From the NCBI GenBank assembly GCA_043782425.1, contig JAYWAM010000314.1:1-24591 (forward strand): 24,591 nt of DNA, given 5' to 3'. The position numbers were made by a program, and so were the translations under genes. The notes below the pieces were generated by a model that did no database searches, was not told the DNA's origin, and saw only the letters and a list, made by a program, of their open reading frames with translations. Origin of the DNA: JAYWAM01 sp043782425 (GTDB lineage: Bacteria > Pseudomonadota > Gammaproteobacteria > Burkholderiales > Usitatibacteraceae). Shown one piece after another: positions 1 through 8,390 of this stretch (the stretch's first letter is position 1; every line of letters starts with the position of its first letter).

Positions 1-2
1 AT

Positions 3-761
3 TTGCACAACACACCAGGTCTGCTGCTGGTGCTGACTGCGAGTGAGGAAGTCGGCTGCGAGGGCGCCAAGTATCTCGCCGACAAGCGCCTGCTAGATCG
101 CGCAGGCGCCATTGTGGTTGCCGAGCCGAGCGCCAATTACCCCTATATCGGACACAAGGGACTGTGCTGGTTTGAAGTGGAAACGCGCGGCAAAACAGCG
201 CACGCCTCTATGCCCGAGGAAGGCGAGAACGCCATCCTGAAAATGACGCGTTGCATACACGAACTCGAACAATTCAAATTCAACGTTGAGTCGCACGTCG
301 TGATGGGCAAACCGACGCTAAATATCTCCACCCTGCACGCCGGACTCAACACCAACTCGGTTCCCGATTCAGCCAAGCTCACGCTCGACATGCGCACCGT
401 TCCCGGCATCGATCATGTGCATCTGTGCCATTCGTTACAGACTCTGCTCGGCAAACACGGCGGACAGGTGCGCAAGCTGGTTGATACGCCGCCGCTTTAT
501 TCCGAGCCTGACAACGAGTGGATTCAAAGTGTGTTCGAGGTGATGACACCTTTCATCGACGCGCGCCCGACACCCAAGACCATCCAGTTTTCCACCGACG
601 GCGCCGATCTCAAACGCGCCCTCGATGGCGCGCCCACGCTCATCGTCGGCCCCGGCGAGCCGGTGATGGCGCACCAGACCGACGAATGGTGCAGCATGAG
701 CCGCATCGAACAGTCAATTGATGCGTACACCACCATCATACAAAACTGGTGCGGGGTTTAA
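3..761 (+). CDS. M20-family amidohydrolase (ArgE/DapE/ACY1-like), 5'-truncated
   Basis: The 3' portion (252 residues) of a zinc-dependent M20 peptidase/deacylase; the N-terminal part lies before the window, so the start shown is only where the frame enters. Visible family marks are the Glu-Glu pair in TASEEVGCEGA (catalytic base and metal ligand), the AEPS metal-ligand segment, the dimerisation-domain motif GKTAHASMPEEGENAI with its conserved His, DMRTVPG, and the C-terminal metal-ligand His in MAHQTDEW. Family members hydrolyse N-acyl amino acids or peptides in the cytoplasm. The ending does not look like true DapE, so a broad ArgE/DapE-type label is safer. It lies 90 bases upstream of the biosynthetic operon in the same direction and could deacylate an intermediate or be an unrelated neighbour. 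Family confidence is high; the substrate is unknown. Confidence 0.85.
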   Translation: MHNTPGLLLVLTASEEVGCEGAKYLADKRLLDRAGAIVVAEPSANYPYIGHKGLCWFEVETRGKTAHASMPEEGENAILKMTRCIHELEQFKFNVESHVVMGKPTLNISTLHAGLNTNSVPDSAKLTLDMRTVPGIDHVHLCHSLQTLLGKHGGQVRKLVDTPPLYSEPDNEWIQSVFEVMTPFIDARPTPKTIQFSTDGADLKRALDGAPTLIVGPGEPVMAHQTDEWCSMSRIEQSIDAYTTIIQNWCGV

Positions 762-763
762 CG

Positions 764-792
764 TTGACCTCAAATCAAATCAGGCATGATGT
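764..792 (+). promoter_or_regulatory. possible sigma-70 promoter ahead of the biosynthetic operon
   Basis: The gap between the amidohydrolase stop and the first membrane-protein gene contains TTGACC (764-769), five of six matches to the -35 consensus. A poor -10 candidate follows: CATGAT at 785-790 (spacing 15) or TGATGT at 787-792 (spacing 17). The position is right for driving the operon, but the -10 is weak, so this is tentative. Confidence 0.25.
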
Positions 793-851
793 AGCTTGGG
801 AGAGCGGCTTTATCGCGCAACCCAAAAAATGCCAACATCTCTTGGGTCTCG

Positions 852-1967
852 ATGAAAAATAACGACACGGTAGCTGGAGTGCAGGGGCGACAAATCTGGG
901 TGGTATCGCGCTCCCAGGATCTGCTATGGTTTCAAGGGTCTGCGCTGGCTGGTGTGTTGCTGTTGCTGGCGTTCCTGGCCTTGCCCAAGCTCGACCAAAG
1001 CAATTACTCTGTGCTTCATCCCGCTGTCTGGCTGCTGTTGTTTTGGGGCGTGATCTTCGATGGCAGTCATGTTATGGCGACTTATGCGCGCACCTACTTT
1101 GCCGCAGACGCGCAGTCAAAAGCGGCGCTGCCGGGCAGCAAAAGCTTTGCCTGGCTTTTGCTCGGCCCCGCAGTGGCTATGCTCGACTACTTCTGCTGCG
1201 TGCCTCACCCTTCTGTGGTGGGGCAAGCAGGATGGCTGTTTGGCATTTTTTTATCACTCGCTTATCTTTGGGCCTACTACCACTTGATCCGTCAGCACTA
1301 TGGCTTTCTGGCCCTTTACCGGCGCAAGGAAGGCAAAACGCCGTCGCTGTTTGCGCCCGATGCATTGTTCCTTTGGGTGGGTAGCGCTTATCCATTTTTA
1401 CGTTTCAATCTCTCAGACGCATACCAATCCAGCGGCTTGCCTGTGCTCTTGCCCGACACATGGCTTGCCCCGCTGCGCTTGGCGCTGGACGCTGGCGCGC
1501 TGCTGTTTTTGCTTGCCCTGGTGGGGTTCTGGCTTTACCGCACATCACAGCAGCGCGAATCGACGCAGCACCAGCGCCTGGGTCCGCGGCATTTGTTTCT
1601 GATGATAGTGGTGGGCTTCAGCAACCTCACCTTCGCCGTGCTCGACAACCTGTTAGTGATAACGGCGGTGCTGACTATTTTTCACAACCTACAATATCAC
1701 CGTATTGTTTGGCAATACGAGCACGGCCATCAGCGCGTCCCTATGGGATCGATAGGCTTATATGCGGCGGCAGGCATAGGCTTCGGTTTGCTCTGGTACG
1801 CGCCGCGCGTCATCGGTGTGGCAACTGCCGATGGTGATCTATGGCGCAATGTGCTCATCGGATTAGGTTGGGGTGTGGCTTTTCATCACTACTACATTGA
1901 CGCGCGTATCTGGCGGGTGCGTCGGCAAGCAGCAGTGGGGCAGGCGTTGGATCGGGGCGCCGTTTGA
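852..1967 (+). CDS. polytopic His-rich inner-membrane protein, function unknown
   Basis: A 371-residue integral membrane protein with about eight hydrophobic segments (roughly residues 25-44, 57-70, 97-113, 126-143, 170-182, 208-228, 247-275 and 300-325, plus a weaker one near 335-346). Histidines recur next to membrane segments: D70/H73, H144 and H149 (HLIRQH), H278 and H283 (HNLQYH), H291/H293, and H345-H346. Paired HxxxxH clusters at membrane faces are typical of membrane metalloenzymes such as desaturase- or hydroxylase-like proteins, but I do not recognise a named family. The start ATG lacks a strong ribosome-binding site. The stop TGA overlaps the TTG start of the next gene, implying translational coupling. 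It may be a membrane oxidase or an N-N-bond-forming enzyme of the cluster; both are guesses. Confidence 0.8.
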   Translation: MKNNDTVAGVQGRQIWVVSRSQDLLWFQGSALAGVLLLLAFLALPKLDQSNYSVLHPAVWLLLFWGVIFDGSHVMATYARTYFAADAQSKAALPGSKSFAWLLLGPAVAMLDYFCCVPHPSVVGQAGWLFGIFLSLAYLWAYYHLIRQHYGFLALYRRKEGKTPSLFAPDALFLWVGSAYPFLRFNLSDAYQSSGLPVLLPDTWLAPLRLALDAGALLFLLALVGFWLYRTSQQRESTQHQRLGPRHLFLMIVVGFSNLTFAVLDNLLVITAVLTIFHNLQYHRIVWQYEHGHQRVPMGSIGLYAAAGIGFGLLWYAPRVIGVATADGDLWRNVLIGLGWGVAFHHYYIDARIWRVRRQAAVGQALDRGAV

Positions 1968-3274
1968 ATAGCCAGAGTGATAACGCAATCTGGCAGCCTC
2001 CGCTCCAGTTGGCGGATTGCTCCGCTAACCTGCCTTCGATGGTCGATGTGGCCGTTGTAGGCGCAGGATTGACGGGGCTTTCCTGCGCTTATCATTTATT
2101 GCAGCAACGCCCCGATACCACAGTATTCGTTCTGGACGCAGCAGATCTGGGCAATGGCGCCTCCGGTCGTACAACGGGCATGGTGACTCCGGGCATCGGG
2201 CAAGACTTTGCGCGCTTGGTGAAACGTCTTGGACTACAGCGGGCGGCGGACGCCTATCAAAAAACGCGTGCTGCGGTGCGCTACGTCGGTGAAGTCCTTG
2301 CCGCCGAGAATATTGATTGCGAATATGACGTCGTGGGTCAACTCGTGGTTGCTTACGGAAATGACGGCGAGGCGCGCCTGAAAAAACAGGCGGAAGCATT
2401 GGAAGCCGCCGCGCAGCCTTGCATGCGGCTTGATGCTTCAGCACTGGCTGAACGGGTACGTCTCCATACCGGTGATCGCCAGCTAAAGCGCCGTGCACTG
2501 GCCGCACTTTATTTTCCTGACGCCGCCACGCTCAACCCCGTCAAACTACTGCACGGCCTGGCACGCGCGATCCAGTTGCGCGGCGGGAAAATTATTTGCC
2601 AAACCAAAGTGCTGGCCATCGGGCAAGGCGCCATGCCTTCTTTGCGACTTGTTTCGGGCCAAACGATAAAGGCCAGCACGGTCATTCTTGCAACTGCATC
2701 GGAATCCACCGCTCTTGCACGTTTGACGGGCCGTATCATTCCCATCCGTCTCAAGGTCGTCGCTACTTCGCCGCTATCGCCCACACAGCTTGCCCAACTT
2801 GGATGGCAAAATCGCGAATGCATCATTGATTCGCGACCGTTGTTTAATTATTTCCGTCTCAGTCACGATAAGCGTATTGTGTTTGGCGGTGGTGCGCCCG
2901 CTTACGCTACTGCGCAGTGTGCAACCCCGGTGTTTCACGACGTGTTGCAAGAGCTAAGGCGCACCTTTCCTGGAGGTGAGTCGCTGAAAATCGCGCGGCA
3001 ATGGTGCGGCGCCATCGATTACACCTTGGACGGCCTGCCGGTGATCGGCTCGCTCGCGTCCAATCAAAAGGTGATTTATGTCGGCGGTTTTTGCGGCCAC
3101 GGTGTTGCTTTGAGCGTCCAGTCTGGCAGGTGGGTGGCAGAGATGGTTACGCAAAAATCATCCCCCGCTTTGTTACCCTGGTTTCGCAACAGCGCTCCAC
3201 TGATTCCCGGTGAGTGGCTGAGAAAAACGTGTTTTTCCCTTGCATCGGGTTGGATGCGATTGCGCGGAGCCTAG
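1964..3274 (+). CDS. FAD-dependent amino acid/amine oxidase, DadA/glycine-oxidase (DAO) family
   Basis: A 436-residue flavoprotein. The dinucleotide-binding motif VVGAGLTGLS sits at about residues 31-40. It is followed by the adenine-ribose acidic end of beta-2 and the DAO-type GASGRTTGM segment (65-73). The C-terminal part carries GLPVIG and GGFCGHGVALS, as in D-amino acid dehydrogenases and sarcosine or glycine oxidases. Such enzymes oxidise C-N bonds of amino acids or secondary amines to imines. The best start is TTG, in the TTGA overlap with the upstream stop. The next gene begins about four bases after the TAG stop. Within the operon it could oxidise an aminoacyl or N-alkylamino acid intermediate. 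The family is clear; the substrate is not. Confidence 0.88.
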   Translation: MNSQSDNAIWQPPLQLADCSANLPSMVDVAVVGAGLTGLSCAYHLLQQRPDTTVFVLDAADLGNGASGRTTGMVTPGIGQDFARLVKRLGLQRAADAYQKTRAAVRYVGEVLAAENIDCEYDVVGQLVVAYGNDGEARLKKQAEALEAAAQPCMRLDASALAERVRLHTGDRQLKRRALAALYFPDAATLNPVKLLHGLARAIQLRGGKIICQTKVLAIGQGAMPSLRLVSGQTIKASTVILATASESTALARLTGRIIPIRLKVVATSPLSPTQLAQLGWQNRECIIDSRPLFNYFRLSHDKRIVFGGGAPAYATAQCATPVFHDVLQELRRTFPGGESLKIARQWCGAIDYTLDGLPVIGSLASNQKVIYVGGFCGHGVALSVQSGRWVAEMVTQKSSPALLPWFRNSAPLIPGEWLRKTCFSLASGWMRLRGA

Positions 3275-3278
3275 TGTT

Positions 3279-5816
3279 GTGAATCAGATATATCCCAACC
3301 CATTTGATGTCTACGCTAGCAGCGCGCTCAATCCTGAACGACAGGGTCTGATGCAATTTGCCGGTTTGGAGCGGCACTTTACACACGGCGAAGATGTTTG
3401 GTTGACCGATGACAGCGGTCGTCGTTTTCTCGATGCCTACGCGCAGTACGGCGCACTTGCGTTGGGACACAATCATCCGTCCGTCAAGGCGGCCATTAAC
3501 GACGCTCTGCAAGCTGGCGTGCCTGCCATGGTGCAGCCCTACCCGGCTATGTATGCCGAGGCGCTCGCGCGCGAGCTCTATAAACTGGCCGGGGGCGCAT
3601 TTAACCGCTGTGTTTTTACCACCTCCGGCGCCGAGACAGTCGAGGCAGCGATAAAGCTGGTGCGCATGCGCAGCGCGCGGGCGCTTATCGTCTCGGCGTG
3701 CGGCTCCTATCACGGTAAAACCATGGGAGCGCTGGCCGCCTCTGATCGTCTGGATTTTTCATTGCAGCATCATCAACAGGCTAACGGATTCGCGCGTGTG
3801 GAATTTGGCGATATTGCCGCACTCGCAGAGTTTTTGCGCGCCCACGGCGCGCAATGCGCCGGCTTTATTGTCGAGCCGATACAAGGTGAACGTGGGGTAT
3901 TCGCGCCTCCCAAGGGCTACTTGAAGGCAGCAAAAAAACTCTGCGCGGAACACGGCGTGGCATTTATTGCGGATGAAATTCAAACCGGGCTGTTCCGTAC
4001 CGGCGCCGCTTTTGCTTGCGCGCACGATGAGGTAGCGCCCGACATTCTGCTGGTTGCCAAGGCGCTAGGTGGCGGAGTTTTCCCGCTTGGCGCCTGTCTC
4101 GTCAATGAAAAATACTGGGACCCGGCCTTTGCACTCGCCCACTCCTCCACCTTTGCCAACAACAATATCGCCTGCGCTGTGGGTCTGACGGTGCTGCGCG
4201 AACTGCAACAAAGCGCTTTTCAGGAAAATCTTGCACGCATTGTCGCGCAAATGGAAAACGGCCTGGCCGCGCTGGCAGGCCGCTTCCCTCGCAGCGTCGC
4301 GGCGGTTCGCGGCAGGGGCTTGATGCGCGCCCTTGAGTTGCGTGAACCCGCCTGGGACGCAGGCTATTTTTTGACCTATCTACATCACCAGGGATTGAAC
4401 GCATTTCTATTTGCTTCCGTACTCGCGAAAAATCATGGCGTGCTCGTGCTGCCGACGTTAAATGACAATAACGTCATACGCATAGCGCCGCCGCTTATTG
4501 CGCAGCCGCAACACATCGCGCAGATACTGGACGGGCTGGAACAAACGCTCGCGCTGTGGGAAGCACGCGCCTCGCACCAGATAGTGCGTAGCGTGATGCG
4601 GTCAGGCGGCGCGAACGGTTCAGCGCAGCGACGGTCCGTGTCAGGCGCTGCGCCACTATTGTTGCCGCAATACCGGCGCCGATCCGCGCAGACCGCGCTG
4701 GACTATGCGTTCATAATTCATCCAACGACTCTTGACGATGTTGTCCTGAACGACCCGAGCTTTGCGCACTTGTCACCGCAGGAATTATCGGATTACTGCG
4801 ACTATTCTGCGCAATTGCCCGCCGGCTTGGTGTGCACTATTCCAGAAATAACTTCCGCCAAAGGAGCGCGCGTGCGCGGCGCCCTGATCGGCCTGCCCCT
4901 GTTGCCCGACCAAATGCTACAGCGTGGTCGCGAGGTGGTTTGTAAAGCCATCGCAAATGCTGTCGATCTGGCTTGCGCCAGAGGGGCAAAGGTTGTCGGT
5001 CTGGGGGCTTTTACCAGCATCTTCACACGCAATGGACAAGCAGTAACCGGTCGCGGCGCGGTCATTACCAGCGGCAACCTGCTCACTGCGGGAATGACCT
5101 TCAGCGCACTGCAATTTGTGCTGGAGCAACAACAGCGAAAGATGCAAGACTGCCGAGTGGGCATAGTCGGCGCGCGCGGCTCGGTAGGCGCACTACTGGC
5201 GCAACTGCTCGCGCGCGCGTCGCCACGTGAAATCGTGTTAGTTGGCAATCCCAACAGCGATGTCGCCGCGATTGACCGCGTAGCAGCGCGCCTGAAGGGC
5301 TTGGGCCGCGCCGCCATGACAACCAGCAACAAAATTGCGCTGCTTGAGCATTGCGACGTCATTATTTCTGCCAGCTCGTCCACGCGTCCGATTCTCGATG
5401 CGCTGTCTCTGTGCATCAGTCCAGGCACAGTCATCTGTGACGTTGCGCGCCCCTTTGACACCTCTAGCGCAATGCGTGCAAGACATGACATCACCGTGAT
5501 AGACGCCGGGCTGGTGGCGCTGCCCGGTGCGCCGCAGCGCATCGGCGCAGGTAATCTACAGGGCCATCCGCCGGGCGTTACGCTTGCCTGCCTGTCGGAA
5601 ACCATACTGCTTGCGCTCGCGGGCGCGACACACGATCATGGTATTGGCGACAATATCGGCATTGCGCAAGTGGATGCTATTCTTGATCTGGCAAAACAGC
5701 ATGGCTTTGCGCTTGCCATGCATGGGCTCACAGCGCGCCATCCGCGCGCCACTGGCTACGGTGATGTTTCTCATGCCGCCCACCCTGGCGCGGCTGTTGA
5801 TTGTGAAACGGCATGA
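3279..5816 (+). CDS. fusion of class III aminotransferase and AAR-type fatty acyl-ACP reductase (probable alkyl-amine synthase)
   Basis: An 845-residue two-domain enzyme. Residues 1 to about 440 are a class III PLP aminotransferase (ArgD/ornithine type), with GAETVEAAIKLVR, ADEIQTGLFRTG and the PLP lysine K261 in AKALGGG. Residues about 470-830 resemble cyanobacterial acyl-ACP reductase: GAFTSI, ITSGNLLTA, nucleotide-binding GARGSVG (631-637), and C771 in LACLSETILL, which aligns with the catalytic Cys294 (FACFAEAML) I recall for Synechococcus AAR. The expected reaction is acyl-ACP or acyl-CoA to aldehyde, then transamination to a primary alkyl amine, as proposed for TamH in tambjamine biosynthesis. 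I prefer GTG 3279, with GGAG nine bases upstream, over a TTG at 3240 that would overlap the preceding gene by 35 bases. The gene overlaps the next by ATGA. Confidence 0.88.
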   Translation: MNQIYPNPFDVYASSALNPERQGLMQFAGLERHFTHGEDVWLTDDSGRRFLDAYAQYGALALGHNHPSVKAAINDALQAGVPAMVQPYPAMYAEALARELYKLAGGAFNRCVFTTSGAETVEAAIKLVRMRSARALIVSACGSYHGKTMGALAASDRLDFSLQHHQQANGFARVEFGDIAALAEFLRAHGAQCAGFIVEPIQGERGVFAPPKGYLKAAKKLCAEHGVAFIADEIQTGLFRTGAAFACAHDEVAPDILLVAKALGGGVFPLGACLVNEKYWDPAFALAHSSTFANNNIACAVGLTVLRELQQSAFQENLARIVAQMENGLAALAGRFPRSVAAVRGRGLMRALELREPAWDAGYFLTYLHHQGLNAFLFASVLAKNHGVLVLPTLNDNNVIRIAPPLIAQPQHIAQILDGLEQTLALWEARASHQIVRSVMRSGGANGSAQRRSVSGAAPLLLPQYRRRSAQTALDYAFIIHPTTLDDVVLNDPSFAHLSPQELSDYCDYSAQLPAGLVCTIPEITSAKGARVRGALIGLPLLPDQMLQRGREVVCKAIANAVDLACARGAKVVGLGAFTSIFTRNGQAVTGRGAVITSGNLLTAGMTFSALQFVLEQQQRKMQDCRVGIVGARGSVGALLAQLLARASPREIVLVGNPNSDVAAIDRVAARLKGLGRAAMTTSNKIALLEHCDVIISASSSTRPILDALSLCISPGTVICDVARPFDTSSAMRARHDITVIDAGLVALPGAPQRIGAGNLQGHPPGVTLACLSETILLALAGATHDHGIGDNIGIAQVDAILDLAKQHGFALAMHGLTARHPRATGYGDVSHAAHPGAAVDCETA

Positions 5817-6163
5817 GCACCCAGACACTCATGACTGCTGCGGAAAATTTTGTGGCGCTGTATCACGCGGACTCGAAGCTTTGTGCTGACCAGATGGATT
5901 GGGATTGTGTGGTGCGCTTGCAGGCCGCCAACGCACCCCAGCAGGTGACCCTGGATGTGAGGAAGGGGAGCGTTCATGCTGTGACTACAGACAGCAAAGA
6001 ATGCGACCTGATTGTCACTTCCACGCTGCAAATCTTGATGGATATCCTACACTTGAGGCTCAACCCGAATCAGCCTTACCTGTTTGGCGAACTCACGCTA
6101 GCGGGCCGTGAGGCAGACTTTATGCGTGTTGACTATATTGCCAGCATGCTTTGCGCTCCATAG
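5813..6163 (+). CDS. small SCP2-like sterol/lipid-carrier domain protein
   Basis: A 116-residue soluble protein resembling the SCP2 fold (PF02036 type). It has an alternating beta pattern (VTLDVRKGSVHAV), followed by a Cys-Asp segment (CDLIVTSTLQILMDIL) and the ending LFGELTLAGREADFMRVDYI, which matches the SCP2 pattern of a conserved F-x-G-x-L-x-x-x-G near the C-terminus. SCP2 domains bind long-chain acyl groups or other hydrophobic ligands. Beside an acyl reductase, it could present fatty substrates or hold the alkyl-amine intermediate. Its start lies in an ATGA overlap with the fusion gene. Assignment is by pattern memory and is moderately sure. Confidence 0.65.
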   Translation: MSTQTLMTAAENFVALYHADSKLCADQMDWDCVVRLQAANAPQQVTLDVRKGSVHAVTTDSKECDLIVTSTLQILMDILHLRLNPNQPYLFGELTLAGREADFMRVDYIASMLCAP

Positions 6164-6177
6164 TGGACATTGCTTAC

Positions 6178-7533
6178 ATGACTGAATCAAAGCAATCATA
6201 CAAACACGGCAAATCCACCTTGCTGGCCTTGGGCACAGGCACTGCTGTCGCCAGCGTTTGTATCCTGGGCCTGATTATGATTCGCAAGACGGCGCCGGGG
6301 CTTTGGTCGCTCGGCGCCATCGCGCTTGCTTTTGTGATCTGCCGTTTGCTGGCCGGGGCGTTTGGACACCTGGTACATACCGTGCCCAGCGGTGCCGGCA
6401 TGTTTGCATTTGTTGCAAGAGCGTGGGGGCCGCCTGCCGGCATGTTGGTCATCGCTCCCTATTTGATTTTAATGATTTTGCTGGGCGCGCTGGAATCCCT
6501 CATTGTTGGTCATTTGCTCAGCCCCTGGTTGCCGCTGACTGCGGCCCAGATAGCTTGCGGCTTCCTCGTGTTGTCGTGGCTGATTTGTATTATCGGCGTG
6601 CGCTTAGGTTTTCGTATCCAGGCGCTGGCAACCTGGCTGCTGGTCATTGGCATGATAGCGGGCGGCGTATGGATAATGACGCACGCCCCGAGCAGCGCCG
6701 ATCTTGCCAGCAGGCTCCTGGTCGCGCCGCCCTCTGCTGTCAGTTTTGCCAGCGCGGTGGGGCAGGCCGTGTTCTTGTTTATGGGATTTGAGTTGGTGTG
6801 CGCGCACATCGAGTCAAGCAGCAGCGAAAATATTTCCTGGGCGCTGAAAAACTGCGTATTGCTGCTGGCGCTACTTTATGGTTTCGTGTTGCTGGCTTTA
6901 AGCATGGTGAATCCCGCCGACGGCGCAGCCCAGGGCGTTGCAGCCTTGCTGCCGCAAGTTGATCTAGTCGGGAGCGCGCACAGCAATCTTGCGCTTGCAG
7001 TGGCGATTGCGCTTTGTTTGCTGGCATCCCTCACTTCCTTGAACGGCGCCTATATGGGGCTGTCGCGGCTCATCGCGGTCATGGGCAGTCAGCGCGTGTT
7101 ACCGCGTGCAGTGGCGGCTATTCATGCGCCGTCACTGACCCCGCGTCGCGCTTTGACGCTATTGCTGTCGGCCAGCCTTGTCAGTGTGGTGGCAATCGAT
7201 TACTTCAGCATCTACCAGGCAGTCATTTTTGCGGCTGCTATATCGGCAACCACGCTCTATGCGCTTGCGCTGCTTGTCAGACAGAGGCCGCCGTTTCTAG
7301 ACCCGTCCCGTTCCGCATGGGCCAAGATGGCGGAGCGCTTGCTTGCGGTCTTGTTGATGGCGCTAGGCGCAGGGGTGTTGATGGACGCGGGCGATAGTTT
7401 TGCTGCGGTGTTGACTCTTCTCATCATTACCTACGGCGCGGGTCTGCTCGCCTCACTGAGGCTCCGATACCAAACGCGCGGCTATAGCGCGCCGTATGCG
7501 AACACAAGCCTGAGCGAGAACAAAGCCTTATGA
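6178..7533 (+). CDS. APC-superfamily amino acid/polyamine permease
   Basis: A 451-residue membrane protein with about twelve hydrophobic helices. It has the APC layout: helix 1 unwound region near TAVASVCILGLIMIR, a helix 2-3 loop with TVPSGAGMFAFVARAWGPPAG, and the helix 6 segment QAVFLFMGFELVCAHIES, which resembles the F-x-G-F-E/D signature of amino acid permeases. It probably imports an amino acid or exports an amine across the inner membrane. ATG 6178 is preferred over upstream in-frame TTG 6151 and GTG 6163, since those overlap the previous gene and lack a better ribosome-binding site. It ends in an ATGA overlap with the diiron gene. Its place inside the operon suggests supply of the amino acid used by the aminoacyltransferase, or product export. 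Confidence 0.8.
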   Translation: MTESKQSYKHGKSTLLALGTGTAVASVCILGLIMIRKTAPGLWSLGAIALAFVICRLLAGAFGHLVHTVPSGAGMFAFVARAWGPPAGMLVIAPYLILMILLGALESLIVGHLLSPWLPLTAAQIACGFLVLSWLICIIGVRLGFRIQALATWLLVIGMIAGGVWIMTHAPSSADLASRLLVAPPSAVSFASAVGQAVFLFMGFELVCAHIESSSSENISWALKNCVLLLALLYGFVLLALSMVNPADGAAQGVAALLPQVDLVGSAHSNLALAVAIALCLLASLTSLNGAYMGLSRLIAVMGSQRVLPRAVAAIHAPSLTPRRALTLLLSASLVSVVAIDYFSIYQAVIFAAAISATTLYALALLVRQRPPFLDPSRSAWAKMAERLLAVLLMALGAGVLMDAGDSFAAVLTLLIITYGAGLLASLRLRYQTRGYSAPYANTSLSENKAL

Positions 7534-8390
7534 CCATCGACTATTCCATTGATCGATGGGTATCGCAGGTGTCGCGACGCCAGTGGCTGAAGGAAGAAGA
7601 CCGCTGGCAAGAAATGGGTGAGGCCATACCTCACATCATTCTTGAAAACAAGCCGCTTGCCGAAGTTCACCGCCTTGACCTGTCGCTCTTCGTGATATTC
7701 GAAGAGGCGGCTTTGCGTGTTTCGGGTGCGCTCACACGCAGCGCGCCCGACGCCGATACACTGAACTTCTGTGCGCAGCAGACGCTGGACGAGGCGCGCC
7801 ATCTGGAAATGTTCCAGCGCCGCCTTACTCTGGCCGCCAGCGCGCAAAGCAAGCCCGCACAAGCAGCGCAGTCAATTATGTCTCCGCCGCTCAAGCGTTT
7901 TATCGAACGCTGTTACGAAGTGGTGGATCGCGGCGATTTTATTGAGGGGCTGACTCTCATGAACCTGATTTTCGAGGGCATGGCCCATCCGCTTTACGCC
8001 TACGAGGAACGTTACTGGCAGCCCGTTGATCCTTTTCTCGCTGCGCTGGTGCGCAGCGCCTTTGTCGATGAGTCGCGGCATGTGGGCTATGGCGCGGCTT
8101 TAATCAAAGCTGCGCTGGCTTCAGATAGCGCAAAAAAACACGCGGTGCAGGCTCTATGCCGCGAGGCGACACAAGCTATGGCTGAAGTTTTTGATTACTA
8201 CGTGCGCAGCTTCGTGTCGCTATTTGACGCAGTGGCGAAGCGCCACGGTGATCTATTCCGCGGCGCGGAGTTTGTACCCGGCAAAACCATCGCCGCCACG
8301 CCCTACGAGGAACAAGTGCGCACCATACAAGAATCGATGCAGCACGAACACGCAAAGCTGCTGGCGCGCGCGGGATTATTGAATGGATAA
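7530..8390 (+). CDS. ferritin-like diiron oxygenase (possible VlmB-type azoxy-forming or N-oxygenase)
   Basis: A 286-residue helical protein with two copies of a carboxylate-His iron-binding pattern. The first half has E58/E59 (FEEA) and E88-x-x-H91 (DEARH). The second has E149 (FEG; E139 is an alternative) and E181-x-x-H184 (DESRH). This is the four-helix diiron arrangement of ferritin-like oxygenases, a group that includes AurF-type N-oxygenases, aldehyde-deformylating oxygenase and ribonucleotide reductase R2. Valanimycin VlmB is also reported as a nonheme diiron enzyme that oxidises a hydrazine to azoxy, and this gene sits beside genes resembling its pathway partners. It starts in ATGA and overlaps the next gene by eight bases. 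The diiron family is secure; the reaction is inferred from context. Confidence 0.8.
   Translation: MTIDYSIDRWVSQVSRRQWLKEEDRWQEMGEAIPHIILENKPLAEVHRLDLSLFVIFEEAALRVSGALTRSAPDADTLNFCAQQTLDEARHLEMFQRRLTLAASAQSKPAQAAQSIMSPPLKRFIERCYEVVDRGDFIEGLTLMNLIFEGMAHPLYAYEERYWQPVDPFLAALVRSAFVDESRHVGYGAALIKAALASDSAKKHAVQALCREATQAMAEVFDYYVRSFVSLFDAVAKRHGDLFRGAEFVPGKTIAATPYEEQVRTIQESMQHEHAKLLARAGLLNG

Noticed and set aside
3..761. Calling the first gene dapE
   Set aside because: It has general M20 motifs, but its C-terminal metal segment and ending do not look like true DapE, and its N-terminus is missing.
3240..3278. TTG start for the aminotransferase-reductase fusion
   Set aside because: Would overlap the FAD oxidase by 35 bases and adds Cys-rich non-family residues; GTG 3279 has a ribosome-binding site.
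4802..5605. 267-codon minus-strand open frame
   Set aside because: It lies entirely opposite the reductase half of the fusion gene, has low-complexity Ser/Arg/Ala composition and shows no motif.
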